From Otis tarda (Eukaryota; Chordata; Aves; Otidiformes; Otididae): a stretch of 64,000 nucleotides of DNA. Of this stretch, positions 51,555 through 63,589 are shown piece by piece; position 1 is the first letter of the stretch, and each line of letters begins with the position of its first letter. The position numbers were made by a program, and so were the translations under genes. Under the pieces are notes generated by a model. It made no database searches and was not told where the DNA came from. It worked only from the letters and a program-made list of their open reading frames with translations. Location: positions 78,050,463-78,114,462 of the forward strand of contig CM048554.1 in the NCBI GenBank assembly GCA_026413225.1, given 5' to 3'.

Positions 51555-53041
51555 TCATAGAATCATAGAATGGTTTGAGTTGGAAGGGACCTTCAAAGGT
51601 CATCTAGTCCAACCCCCCTGCAAGGAGCAGGGACATCCCTGACTAGATCAGGTTGCTCAGAGCCTCATCCAGTCTGGCCTTGAACATTTCCAGGGATGGG
51701 GCATCCACCACCTCTCTGGGCAACCTGTTCCAGTGCTCTACAACTCTCATTGTAAAAAATTTTTTTCTAATATCTAATCTAAACCTACGTCCTTCTAATT
51801 TAAACCCATTACCCCTTGTCCTATCACAACAGGCCCTACTGAACAGCTTCTCCCCATCTTTCCTGTAGGCCCCCTTGAGGTATTGGAAGACCGCTATCAG
51901 GTCTCCCCGGAGCCTCCTCTTCTCCAGGCTGAACAGCCCCAACTCTCTCAGCCTGTCCTCATAGGAGAGGTGCTCCAGCCTTCTGATCATCTTTGTGGCC
52001 CTCCTCTGGACCCTTTCCAACTGGTTCGTGTCCTTCTTATGTTGGGGACTCCAGAACTGGACACAGTACTCCAGGTGGGGTCTCACCAGGGCGGAGTAGA
52101 GGGGCAGAATCACCTCCCTCGACCTGCTGGCCACGCTCCTCTTGATGCAGCCCAGGATGTGGTTGGCCTTCTGGGCCGCAAGGGCGCATTGCCCGCTCAT
52201 GTTGAGCCTCTCGTCTACCAGCACTCCCAAGTCCTTCTCCTCAGGGCTGCTCTCAATCCATTCTCCGCCCAGCCTGTATTTGTGCCTGGGATTGCCACGA
52301 CCCAGATGCAGGACCTTGCACTTGGCCTGGTTGAACTTCATGAGGTTGGCACGGGCCCACCTCTCCAGCCTGTCCAGGTCCCTCTGGATGGCATCCCTCC
52401 CTTCCAGCGAGTCGACGGCACCACACAGCTTGGTGTCATCGACGAACTTGCTGAGGGTGCACTCTATCCCACTGTCCATGTCGCCGACAAAGATGTTGAA
52501 CAGGGCCGGGCCCAAAACGGACCCCTGAGGGACACCACTGGTGACCGGTCTCCACTTGGACATTGAGCCGTTGACCACCACTCTCTGAGTGCGGCCATCC
52601 AGCCAACTCCTTATCCACCAAGTGGTCCATCCATCGAACCCATGCCTCTCTAGTTTAGAGAGAAGGATGTCGTGCGGGACAGTGTCAAATGTCTTGCACA
52701 AGTCCAGGTAGATGATGTCCGTTGCCCGTCCCTTGTCCACCGATGCTGTTACCCTGTCATAAAAGGCCACCAAATTGGTCAGGCACGATCTGCCCTTGGT
52801 GAAGCCATGTTGGCTGTCACCAACCACCTCCTTGCTCTCCATGTGCCTTAGCATGGTTTCCAGGAGAATCTGCTCCATGACCTTGCCAGGCACGGAGGTG
52901 AGGCTGACCGGCCTGTAGTTGCCCGGGTCTTCCTTACTCCCCTTTTTAAAAATGGGGGTTATGTTCCCTCTCTTCCAGTCATCGGGGACCTCACCAGACC
53001 GCCACGATTTCTCAAATATGATGGCCAGTGGCTTGGCAACT
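51555..53041 (-). mobile_element. CR1 LINE copy 2, 5'-truncated (about 1.5 kb)
   Basis: Minus-strand CR1 with the RT part of ORF2, a natural stop at 51,643-51,645, an 88-bp 3' UTR and two ATTCTATG units at the end. It is truncated about 0.8 kb further downstream than the start of the RT region in full CR1, losing residues still present in copy 1. The 5' junction is odd: the last 17 bp of CR1 (53,025-53,041) are followed by two more exact copies up to 53,075 before unrelated flank begins. No target-site duplication is evident, as is common for CR1. Confidence 0.95.
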
Positions 53042-53073
53042 CCAGTGGCTTGGCAACTCCAGTGGCTTGGCAA
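51643..53073 (-). pseudogene. CR1 ORF2 reverse transcriptase fragment, copy 2
   Basis: An open frame of 476 codons. Residues 1-11 or so come from the 17-bp repeats at the junction; true CR1 sequence starts near VAKPLAIIF (12-20). Landmarks are NYRPVSLTS (52-60), motif [10 protein letters not shown] (122-130), [10 protein letters not shown] (180-189) and the catalytic box FVDD (210-213). The natural C-terminus ends [11 protein letters not shown]. Unlike copy 1 there is no frameshift, so the C-terminal end is intact. Two changes hit conserved motifs relative to copy 1: A to T in motif A and A to V in the catalytic box. The aspartates stay. The first codon is TTG and no genuine start remains, so no working protein is expected. 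Confidence 0.93.
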
Positions 53074-53075
53074 CT
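53025..53075. repeat. 17-bp unit repeated three times at the CR1 5' junction
   Basis: The unit ccagtggcttggcaact occurs exactly three times (53,025-53,041, 53,042-53,058, 53,059-53,075). The first unit is genuine CR1 sequence, since copy 1 has it once at the matching place and continues differently. The flank starts at 53,076. Confidence 0.97.
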
Positions 53076-56000
53076 AAACTTTCAGAGGAGTCCTGGACTC
53101 CTCTTCTGCAACCATGAGATCTTAGCTTCTCAAAAGAGGCTGTCACTAATAATATGAGCTTTTCTAAAGGCTGAAATCCTTGCATATTTCTTGACTAGAG
53201 GTAATCAGGACCAGTGCTAACATTTTCCAGGACCAGACAAAGGAGAAAAGAGAGTGTTACATTCCTGTTTCAGTTGGTGCATTGTGAAACAACATTTTTT
53301 ATTTCATCTAGAAGAACCTTAATCAATATCTTGGAGCCAAAGTAAACTTCAACCTTGGGAAAATTAGATTTGGAGTGAGATTCAAAAGTGGATATTTGGA
53401 TATATACCTACTGCTATCCTATTTTCAAAAAGAAGCATAAAATTTCCACATTTCTAAATTAGAGCTGAATGAAAATAATCATAAAATAATTTCATATATA
53501 TTTATTTGAATGTCTGCATGGATTTAATTCAGCAATATTGAGTTTCTATTGTGTTGAATCAGTGGGAAGCACTTAGATTTTGGGGCTGGGATTTACACAA
53601 GCATGTAGAGCACCCATTTAATAGAATTTATTAAATCAGTGTAAGGACCTTTAGTAGATATTCCCTTTGGTAGCTACACCATTTCTCTTTCTAGAGGTGG
53701 GGCTTTTGATTACTTCCATTTTTGTTTCTACTAACTTATTCTCAGCTGAGACACCCTTTTAATCTCCAGTAAAAATGTCCATGCAAGTGTTGCAGAGATT
53801 CAGTTTTTTTTAAGTCAATCTGATACCTATGTTAAGACAATTGACTGCAGGTATTGATGTCTGCCAAACATTACCTGTATGGACAGTCTTAAAATCAAAC
53901 TACTACCTTTATACATTTGTACATAGCAAAGATCATGCTGAAATTATTTGTGTTCTTCTCCTATCAGACGACAGAAACAATTCCAAGCGATTTATTTGAC
54001 CAGTCACAATAAACACCAACCCTAACTCATACATATCAAGTATTCAGGCTAGGCTTTTTTTTTTTTAATCCTCAATTTTAAAACATGTGCAATGAGAGAG
54101 CTATTGAATAAGCACTTCTGAATCATTACCCTCAGTGTTTGGTTTTAGATATTCTGAGAGCAGAAGAGGAACAAAATCCATCACATTGCAATGTCATGAT
54201 GAAAAATCTGAATGCTCGTACTAAATAATCTTATTACCTCCTAAAATTAGAAAGAAAAGTAAGTTCAAAGCCATTGATGTCCTGCTTTTCTAATCATGTT
54301 AGATGGCTTGGAACTGATTTGCTGAGGAGCACTGGTGAAAAAAAAATAGAAGAATGTGATTCTTCCCTGTCGAGGAGTTGGAGCAGAAAAGTGAGATCAG
54401 GAAGACTGTAAGATGTCGCATTTCTCAGCCTCACCTTATTGTGACAGGAGACAAACGTGGCAAGAGGACAAAACTAAGCTTTTTTTTTCCAGACTATTTT
54501 TAGATTTTGTACTACTAATTAATCTTTGTTAAAAAATAGGCAAATGGTTATATACAGTTTTATTGGCAGTAAAACTTATGTCTGAAGCCAATTTTCCCTT
54601 TTATTTTACAGACTACAAATACTTCCACATTCTTATTACTAAAGATGTAAAAGCATAGATAGAAACATTTGAAAGCTATTAGGGTCACTTACAGAATTAA
54701 TGTGGCTGTGCTTTGAACCCTATTAAAATGTATTAGATCTTATCAACTGTAGTTGGAGTGAAAGGCAGAAAAAAATGGCAAAATAAGAGGGGCTGTCGCT
54801 GAGAAAGTGGCAGAGCTGGCAAGAACAGGAGAATGGAGATGGCTGAAAAGGCATACAGACCTCTTTTGGCTCTCTTTCTGGGCATGTTGCAGCTTCATTC
54901 AGACTGGCACTTTAGAGCTGATTATGACTATGAAATAATTTCCCAGTCCCAAGGTAACTGTTCTGAGCTTTTCTTCACTTCATTGCATTGCTCACGAATG
55001 CTGCAGGATATTCTAATGTCCTGCAGATGTAAAAACCTCCTTTAGAAACAGGCAACTAATAGCAGTGGGAAAATGAACGAGTTTTTGAGTGCACAGTTGA
55101 GGTTTTGTGTAGTTTGGGTTCTGCTGCACAATATAAAGACAAAAAATATCACTTAGGAACTGGAACCCAGACCTTCCACTCTTCCTTCTGTTTGGATATA
55201 AAATAACAGAGACTCCTTCCCAAGTTCATCTTCTCATGCTCTGCTCCCAAATGGTGGTCTGAACAGATACCACTGACTGGTACCCACTTGCCCATTCTCA
55301 CTCTTGGTGTGATTAACCTCTTCTGCTGGCGCCTAGGTCCAGCAGCATACAACACGGGTGGTCTGAATGTGCCTGGCCAAAGTGTATGTACAGCAGCAGG
55401 GTTCCAGCCTAGTAGGTGGGAATGCCGCATGTCCCATCAAGCTTGAATTAACGTAATTCAGGTTTATTGTGTCATAGGTGTTGCCAGCATGTCTGATACA
55501 TTTGAATGTGGACGTGTCACAGCACAAGTTCGCGCAGTATGACGAGGCAATGCAATAAGCTATAACGTTACAAGGGTTATGCAAGGTTCTCAGAACCCAA
55601 GAGAATAAATCTTGTATTGAAAAACACTGCAGGAGGTTTTGTTTGATTGTTACTAGCTTTTTAAATTTACTCTGTATATTGTGATTTTTCCACTTACAGA
55701 TAAAAGTGCTTGTTACGGCAATGTTGTTCTGAAACAATCAGGACAAAAGGTGCTTTTTTTTTCTTTTCTTTAATGAAGATCCCTGAGTCCCTTTCCAGCA
55801 AAGGAAGACCTGTTTGTCAGAAGCAATTCACACACCCCTCTCTTAAATCCATGACCTGTTTCTACTTGTGCTGTTCAGGGTTCTTCAGTCTTTATTTAAG
55901 AAGGTTATGTAAGGAGAGGTGGGGAAGGAGGTAGTATATTGTATTGACAAGAAAACAACAGGCTATTTATGTGTCATATATTTAGCAACAAAGCAGTTTG

Positions 56001-56359
56001 AGTAACCTGGCTTCACTTGTCTTCGAATAATAAACACATCTGATTTAGGGCTCCAGTTGAGAGATTTTAAGGGTTTGTCATTCTCCAGGTGGTTCCAGGG
56101 GGTGCTTCTTTCGGGTGCCCAGACCATCCTTCATGTGGTTTTGTTGGCAGCAGAACTCCTCGGCACCACTGTGACCATTTGCTTGGTTTTTTTCAAAGGT
56201 GTAGCCACAAAGCCTGTATTGTCAACTTGCATTCTGCAAAGATAGCAAAGGGGCCTTTCCCTAAGGGAAATGGAGTGCAAAGAGTGGGACAAAACCAAGC
56301 AGAGGCAAATTATGAATGATTATCAGGCCTATTTCTTAATAATGATTTCTATTGTGCTG

Positions 56360-56410
56360 TAGATTAGACTCCAAAGGGCAGGGTCAGAACTTTCTGTTTT
56401 GCAAGCATGA
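56360..56410 (-). repeat. Possible L3-like LINE relic
   Basis: 'gattagactccaaagggcag' followed by 'ggtcagaactttctgttttg' resembles the reverse complement of L3-type 3' sequence ('gattgtaagctctttggggcagggac'). Short and degenerate. Confidence 0.35.
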
Positions 56411-56757
56411 AAATTCAACTGGACACAGCATTTGATTTCCTGTACGGCAGCGAATAATTGGCAGGAACATGATCAAAATGGCCAGTTGCTGAAAGTCTTA
56501 TTCTAATTTCTAGGGTTCTATTAGATAACAATTTTCTAGATTAAAAATCCAGAAGACAATACAAGCTCAGTCAGCTGTGGGTGCAAATGGGAAGTGTAAT
56601 AGGGAGTGAACCAAGAGCTCGCCAGAGTTAGCAAGTCCACACTTGCCGTGGGGGGGACAGTTTTACTCTGCCTGAAGAGTGCCTTTTTGTGGTTTAACTC
56701 AGCCATATGTCCCTAGGAGTACTATTATAAAATAGCAATGGTGGAATGCTATGTGTG

Positions 56758-56787
56758 TGGAATAGTTATTGCAGAATAACTATTTCA
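56758..56787. repeat. Short palindrome (10-bp perfect stem, 4-nt loop)
   Basis: AATAGTTATT at 56,761-56,770 and AATAACTATT at 56,775-56,784 are reverse complements around GCAG. Outside them come a G-T wobble and two more pairs. It may be part of an old DNA transposon or repeat. Function unknown. Confidence 0.6.
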
Positions 56788-58128
56788 GCCTGTTTTTCTG
56801 TGTCGACAAGCCTCTCTAATACGTTTTAACAAGGAGATGCACCTAAGTTGATCTCTTTTACTTGATGTCGAAGGAGTTTTTAGATTTGCCTACACAGAGT
56901 AAGGCTCTCCTGAGAAGTTAGTGCTTGCAAAGCATATTGCCATGTCAGAAAAAAAAAGAGGAGCAGGGCTCCACATTAATGCAAATGCATTTGTTTCACA
57001 TAACATGCACCAGTGCTACTTCCAACCGTAAATTTAGACTCTGAACTGAGGTACTGTGGGGCGGGGGCATACACTCTAGGTCTCTCTATAGCAGGACTAC
57101 TCAATATATTTTTTCTAAGCTTGTCTGGGTAATTTTACAACGGTTTAATAACATACTACAAAGTCCTGTTCAGCAGGAATCAACATGCTGACCCCATGTC
57201 TACAACACTCTGAGAGACAAGGAGAGCTCCGAAGAGCTCCTCCATGAATACAGTGTGTATCATGTTTTGGGGACCTTGCGAAGGCCTGGGAAAGATTTAA
57301 AACTTGCTCTGTAGTTAATATAACAAGGGAACATTCTTGGAGATCTGATCTCAGGTGAGCTGGATAACCCTTCCACACCACCTGTCCATTGAGGGAACTC
57401 ATGGTTGCTACAGGGAGCATACAGGGGAAATGTAAAGTTGGGCAAGACTTAAGCAGAACCCTTTGGCTGCTGGGTGCCTCCATGAAGTGTCTAAACTAAG
57501 GAGGGGTAAGTCTGGGGCTCACATACCAGAGGCGTTAGGATATGCAATGCACTGAGGTAGCTCTTTGATATTAATGACTGAATATTTATTTTTGGTGATA
57601 CATGTCAAAGAAATGATCCTGACACACCTTGATTTAGTAAGTATTAGTTGATGATATACAAGTGTCTTATCTGAAGTGGAAGAGGTGCTTTATGAGAGTA
57701 ACTTGATACTGTTTTGGTTGAAATTAACATTTTGCAGAAATAAAGGAGAAGTCTTTATTTAAGGGAGGATTTATGCAATCTCTGGTTCTGTTAACCCTTA
57801 AAAAAGGAAAGAGTAGTATTTGTTAGAGCTAGGGAACTAAGAGCTACAACATATTTTTGCAATACTTTCGAAAATTCAGGTTTTTATTGGCTTTAGGGTG
57901 AACAACTCTATCAAATAGCAAGGGGTCATGTTTGTAACATCACGTGCAACAAATTCCTGACTTTTTTCCTGATTCCCTCCCATTGACATTAGATCTTTGT
58001 GTATGTATATCCAGCAAGAGGAAGGGAGAGATTATTTTATGCATCTTCTCCAGGAAATCAGGGAGGCTTAGAGACTAAAACTGGAAAACATCAATGGGCA
58101 GGACCAGGAAACTTAACTGAATGCTGCA

Positions 58129-58198
58129 TTATGCCAAGACACTTTCATCCTGCCCTTCTGTCAACTAGGGCAGGATGAGAGGCAATGAGTTGGCATAA
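58129..58198. other. Imperfect 70-nt hairpin-forming sequence
   Basis: Outer arms TTATGCCA (58,129-58,136) and TGGCATAA (58,191-58,198) are complementary. Inner arms TCATCCTGCCC (58,145-58,155) and GGGCAGGATGA (58,168-58,178) are perfectly complementary around a 12-nt loop. An asymmetric internal loop of 8 and 12 nt separates them. The size recalls a microRNA precursor or a small palindromic repeat, but the large internal loop is unlike a good microRNA precursor. Confidence 0.5.
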
Positions 58199-61014
58199 AG
58201 TCTCAAGTCAAAAGTTGAAAGTTGCCCATTCCTTGAATTTTTGATTCTTAAACCTATTGACTCATCTCATAAAACGTTTTAGGACAATGACAATAAGCTG
58301 TGAAGCTGTTTATTTCCCTTATTTCTGGGAGTAAAACACTTCCCTTTCAGCTTTTCAGTATCTGAACATATGATGGAAAGGGATTTTTGGCTTGAACTTG
58401 CAACTGCTGCCCTCACAGGAAGATAAATCCCAGAAAAGCATGGTCTAAGGAGGCTTTGTGGGGAGTGGGTGGAGGGGAAGGAGCTGTCAGCAGCACAAAC
58501 AGCAAAGCCTGGTTTGGCAGCTGCTTTGGCTGATGGATCCAAACTAAGGGGTCTTCTTGCCAGATCTGTATTGCACAACAGAAATGGTAACTGCCAAAGT
58601 CGAAGAAGAACACCTGTCAGAGAGACCCTTAAGTTTGTTCTCTGTACTGAAATGTTGCTATCGCTAATGTTAGTGGGATTTCCTCCTTGGTACGATGAGT
58701 GTGATGTAGCTACCCACAATTGTCTCCTGAGTGCAACGGCTGTGCTACGGACTTTGGTTGGGCCTGAGATCAGTTTCTGCATCCCAAACAAATGTTCTTT
58801 CTCTGCCTGGAGTATGTGTTTAGTCATTGCAAGAAAGGTTAGTCCTAAATGCTAAGACCAAATGTGTTTCAATGAGACAGTGGTGACAACATCCCATTAC
58901 ATCGGGCTCACTTTAAACATACTTGAGGGCAGGTCAGATATCATTTTGATTTGCAAAGTTGTTTACCAAAGAGCAAATTTGTCCTTTAATGACTGGAAGA
59001 TGAACATTAATGTAAGCAGAACTGGAATGTGAGATGAAATTGAAAGCTGATTGTAAAACTTGTACTTCTATTTTCATAATTACAATTTTATAGCGTGAAA
59101 ATACCTATTCACCCTATCTACCATAAATGCAGTAAGTGAATGTAGGTGGACTGGATCTTTATTAACCACTGAATGACGGGTTCCTTTCCCACCTGTATCT
59201 GAGCCAGACCTTAGCTCTTTTGCACTGAACATTGTCAGAGGATGTGATTGCTCTCTGTTATTACAGCTGAGGATAAATATAGGGGAAGGAGGAGCTTTTA
59301 AGATTAAAATGCAGAGGAAGGTGTCAAACAATTGAATATAAACTCAGAACAGATAGATTCTGGATAAAGTCCTTCATGGGAGTGAGGTTTTGAAACCAGT
59401 TTTCAGATGCAGGTATAGGTACAAAACTGCACCTCAATTTAAACCTGACCTTAACACCCTCACGGATATGATTATGTTGGATTCTGATAACAGCAGGGTA
59501 CTGCACACAGAGACCCAGGCAGCTCCAGTGACACAGCTCTGTTCTTTGGTTTCTGTGTGTCACCTCTAATGTGCAAAGGCACTGGCATCTCTCTGGATAT
59601 ATTTGATGATGATTAGTACAAGTAGCTGTTTATTCTCTTTCTCTGAGAAATGTATGCTGAGTTTTATGGATGTGGCACAGAAGAGATTAGAAAGGAATCT
59701 GCTTGGGAAACGCCAATAAAAAAGTTTTAAAAATACAGTCCTGTTTGCTTAAGCTTGATGGAGTCAGGGATATTTTTTTAAATGTCTTGGGCATTCAGTG
59801 TGTCAGTGAATGAAGCGTGCTACAGAAAGAGCCAGAGCCAGTTGTTCAACTTCCAAATGAATTTTATCTGATAAGTGGTGTTGTTTGGCTGCTTGTATAT
59901 GAGTGTCTCCTGGAAAATAACAGGTCAGTGAGAAAAATAATTCAGCAAATAAATTAATAATTTCCCAATTATTTACATGATATAAACTCCACCCACACAG
60001 CAATTCCTCCTCTTCCCTTCTTTTTTTCTTCTTCTTTTTTTTTAATGTATGTAATGGTACTAGGTTTGTTTCACTTGTGTTTGGCAAAGAGCACACTGCA
60101 AGGATGCATTCACCAGAGCTGCCGTGGCCCTGGGGCCAGCCAGAGCCCAGGAATGATATCCCAGCTCTGCTCCAGCTGCTGCCAACCATCCACAGTGTCC
60201 AGGTCAACCTGCCAGCCTGGGATTGCTGCAGGCTGTAGAGATGCTCCAGCCATGCTCACTCCATATGCCTCCTCCCTGCTATTGCACCAGGGCCTGGGAG
60301 CAGATGTTTGCAGCGAAATTTAAACACAGCAGGCATCAGGAGCTGGGCCAGCAAGTGCAGTAACTTGCTTTCCCCAAGATTTCTTCCCTTTCTTTAAATA
60401 AATAACAATAATAAAAAAGACCAGCATATCTGGTCTATATAATATGGACTTCAGTGGTTTCCTATTTCAGTGGTATACCACTCTCTTTAGCAAACCGCAG
60501 TTTGTGATTTCTAGCGCTGGTATATGAGTCTGTGAGTGAAACTATTCTGAGCAATGTCTCCTGAAACATTTGTGTACTAAGCAGAGAATGAATAAAATAG
60601 ATTCAAACAGGTAAAGCAGAAGTGTTTTGTTGACTTACCTCTCAGACGCAAAGGGAACCTTAAGGGACTAGATTTGGTATGGGGAAAAAGGGCTATGTCC
60701 TAATCTCAGTAAGTTATTGTAAGAGTAATTTACGCATTGTAAGGATGGATAGCTGAGGTCACAGTAGAAAAAGCAACAATGAGTTGCTGACAGAGCTGAT
60801 CTGACAGAGCAGGAGGAGCCTTTCTTCTCCCTCTCCTTGGATGTTTTTCTTCTGTGACCTTGCCTTTGAACCATTCAGATTTATTTGAGTGTAGTTAGCT
60901 ACCAATTGCCCCACCTCTGAAAACAGCCCTCAGACTGACTGTCGGTGCATCTTTGCACGCTCCGTACTGCAATGCCCAGTTAATGAGCGGGTATGTGACC
61001 TTCTTTCTTTTCAG

Positions 61015-61112
61015 CACTAGAGATGTTTCACAACCACCAAGCAATGAAGCTGCCTGGCAGGTTGCCTCTCATTTTTGAAGAAAGTGTTCCTAGGAACGGC
61101 GAGGCAGAACAG
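61015..61112 (+). other. Exon-like open segment (unconfirmed)
   Basis: A pyrimidine-rich tract ending 'ccttctttcttttcag' precedes 61,015, with branch-point-like 'tatgtgac' just upstream. The segment runs 98 bp to 'gaacag|gtacag' at 61,112. One frame is open throughout (32 codons, ending exactly at CAG) with an in-frame ATG at 61,023; its peptide begins MFHNHQAMKLPGRL. No known protein is recognised. It could be an alternative or untranslated exon, or chance. Confidence 0.2.
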
Positions 61113-63589
61113 GTACAGTGTTCTTCACCTTGTCGTGTGGTCTCTTCCAAGCAGGGAAGTTGGCAGCTGCAAACGTGTTTCCAGAGAATTGCACCAGTCT
61201 GGCTGCTGTCCTACAGCAAAGTGCCAGCTTGTCCATGCTGCAAGCGTCACAGGTTTCCCTGCTGCTCAAGTAAATCATTGCCACTTCTACACCTCTGGAT
61301 GGAAATCCTGGCTGAAGCCTGTTGATACAGTTGTGTAGGCTATTTTCTGGTCACATGGAGAGTCTCCCGGGTCAAGGCTGGGCTAAGCGCACATGTCATG
61401 GAGAGCCCACTTGAGGAGACACAAATGGGGGATGTGGACTTCATCTCTGGTCATCGTCCCCTTGCAAAGGCAAAGTGTGAACTGAAAGTGATAATAAATT
61501 CAAGCAAGCAAAAAATTTAGGACTTCTGCCTCTTCCCAGCTCCTATTCCCAGCATTATATTTCATCACTTATTTTTAAGTAGGAAGTTAGTCTGTCCCCC
61601 TTTACATCCAACAGGCACTTCACCCTGTAGGAAATGCTCAGGATAATAGTGCAAGTGAAACGAAGTGGTTGCTAATAAGCAGCTCCACCAGTGCTTGCCC
61701 GAAGGTACCAGAGTAGTCAGTGTTACTAATAAAGTTAATTACTGCCACTACAAGAGAAATTAGTCAGGGGGAAAAATCAACGTGTATGAACAAGATGATT
61801 AGCTGCTGGTTTCACTTTTGCAAATACATTTAATCTACTGTAGTACTTTTATGCTGGTTAACCAGAGTCACAAGATATTAACGTGTTCCCTCCTTAGGAG
61901 AGAGCAGAGAAAGAATTACAAAACAGTCACTTCCGTTTCAGGCCCTGTCTGATAGATTGTGAGTGTAACCAAATCCCTCTGCACTTTTATCTCTTTTTAT
62001 AATTAGTGCCATTTCTCTCCTGGCCATCAAACTATGGTCTGGAGGTAAAGTATTTCATAATTAAAAGCATCTCTAGTGCTGAGTTTTTCCAACAAAAATC
62101 TTTTCTTGTCCACTAGGACATCCCATTTCACTTAGCGGTGTCTCTAATCTTTACGCATGTGAGATAGCAGGAACCATTCACCTCTCCATCAGGCAAGAGT
62201 TTTCATTGGCTTCTGTAACTGATTAATCTTCTAGGAACAACACAACAGCTGGATTCAGATTTACTCAGCTCTGTTTTCTGATCCGGGAAGTGAATGAAAT
62301 AACACAGGAGAAGCCATCACGGAACTGTTTGATTTCTAGGTACTCTTTTGGTGACAATCTCAAGGGCTGGTTTTTTTTAGTTATTTTTTTCTTTTCTTTT
62401 TCAACATAGAAAGTAGGGAGAATGTGCTCTGCAAATAATAACATCCTCCTTCCCTGGGGGTTATATAACTGAGAAACATCAAAGACTTTGCTCTGAGACA
62501 TTGTGTTCCATGCAGGATCTGCATATGTCATAAGAGGTACCAATTATTTCCAGTTCTTGTGGTATTTGTTGTAATATGGATACCATCCAACCCAAGTCAA
62601 AGAGGGCATCATGCAAGCATCAGATGACGAAGCTTCTACTCATAGTTATCATTAAGGATAGGAGAAGGGAGGGAAAATGTTTAGTGGCTTCCCATTTCAT
62701 TCAGTCATTGGTTTGCCTTTCCAAATGATTGTTTTTCATTTGATTTATGGTATTTCAGTGTGATACTTCCTGCAGGTAACTTATTCACTTCACCGTCAGG
62801 AAGGAAAATCCACACAGATTGGCCAAGTAACCAAGCACAGAAATATGACATGAAAGTCCTCAAGCCTGACTGCTCAGAGAAACGCTTGCCTGTAGGCAGT
62901 TCAGAAAGAGCTCAGGAACCCTCAGATGCTGGAAGGAGAATACGATCTGCATGTGGATAATTTGCAGAAGGAGAAAAAGAGACCACTTACTGTATTTTTT
63001 TTAATTATCTCTTGAGGCTGAATTTTGAACTGGTGGTAAGATGAACCACTACACAACCTATGATTAAACTTCTGAAGTGTTCAGGAATTATTACTACTAG
63101 TGTACTAATTACTATTTCCATTACTGGAATCTTTTTAAAGGGCTACTTTTTACATGTAAATCTATTAGTGAAATGAAAGTGAGGATATATTTTTGAGAGC
63201 GATCTTCATCCTTGAGCCACCAGTCCTTTAGAAACAGTAGACTGAATTTACATTTACATTAAGACATATTTTCCCTCTTTTCAGAGTAATATATAGTAAT
63301 GTGCTTTGAAGTGGGTGTACCTCTTCTTTGCATGACCAATGTGCTTTGAAGGTGTTCTAGTAGGAATGAGAATCTGCTCCTATTTATTTTAATTACTTCT
63401 GTGGTCCTTCATGTTAACTTTTTTTCCTAATTTAGTTTTTATTCTCTCCTTCTTGCTTCTCTTTCACACATTCTTCTATCTTTTATAAAATCCCATCTTT
63501 TCACTGTCATTACCTTTCTCCTTTTTATTGAGTATTTGAATATATAATTATAAGGTAACAGACTATCACCATCCACAGCTTCCATAGTA

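Larger units (their letters stand above)
53076..63589. other. Non-coding stretch, no gene recognised
   Basis: About 10.5 kb, AT-rich. It holds an L3-like relic near 56,360-56,410, a short perfect palindrome at 56,758-56,787, an imperfect hairpin at 58,129-58,198, a T-rich tract near 60,004-60,044 and a GC-richer pocket near 60,090-60,300. An exon-like segment lies at 61,015-61,112. The longest open frame outside CR1 (182 codons, minus, 58,279-58,827) has no recognisable domain. Confidence 0.6.
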
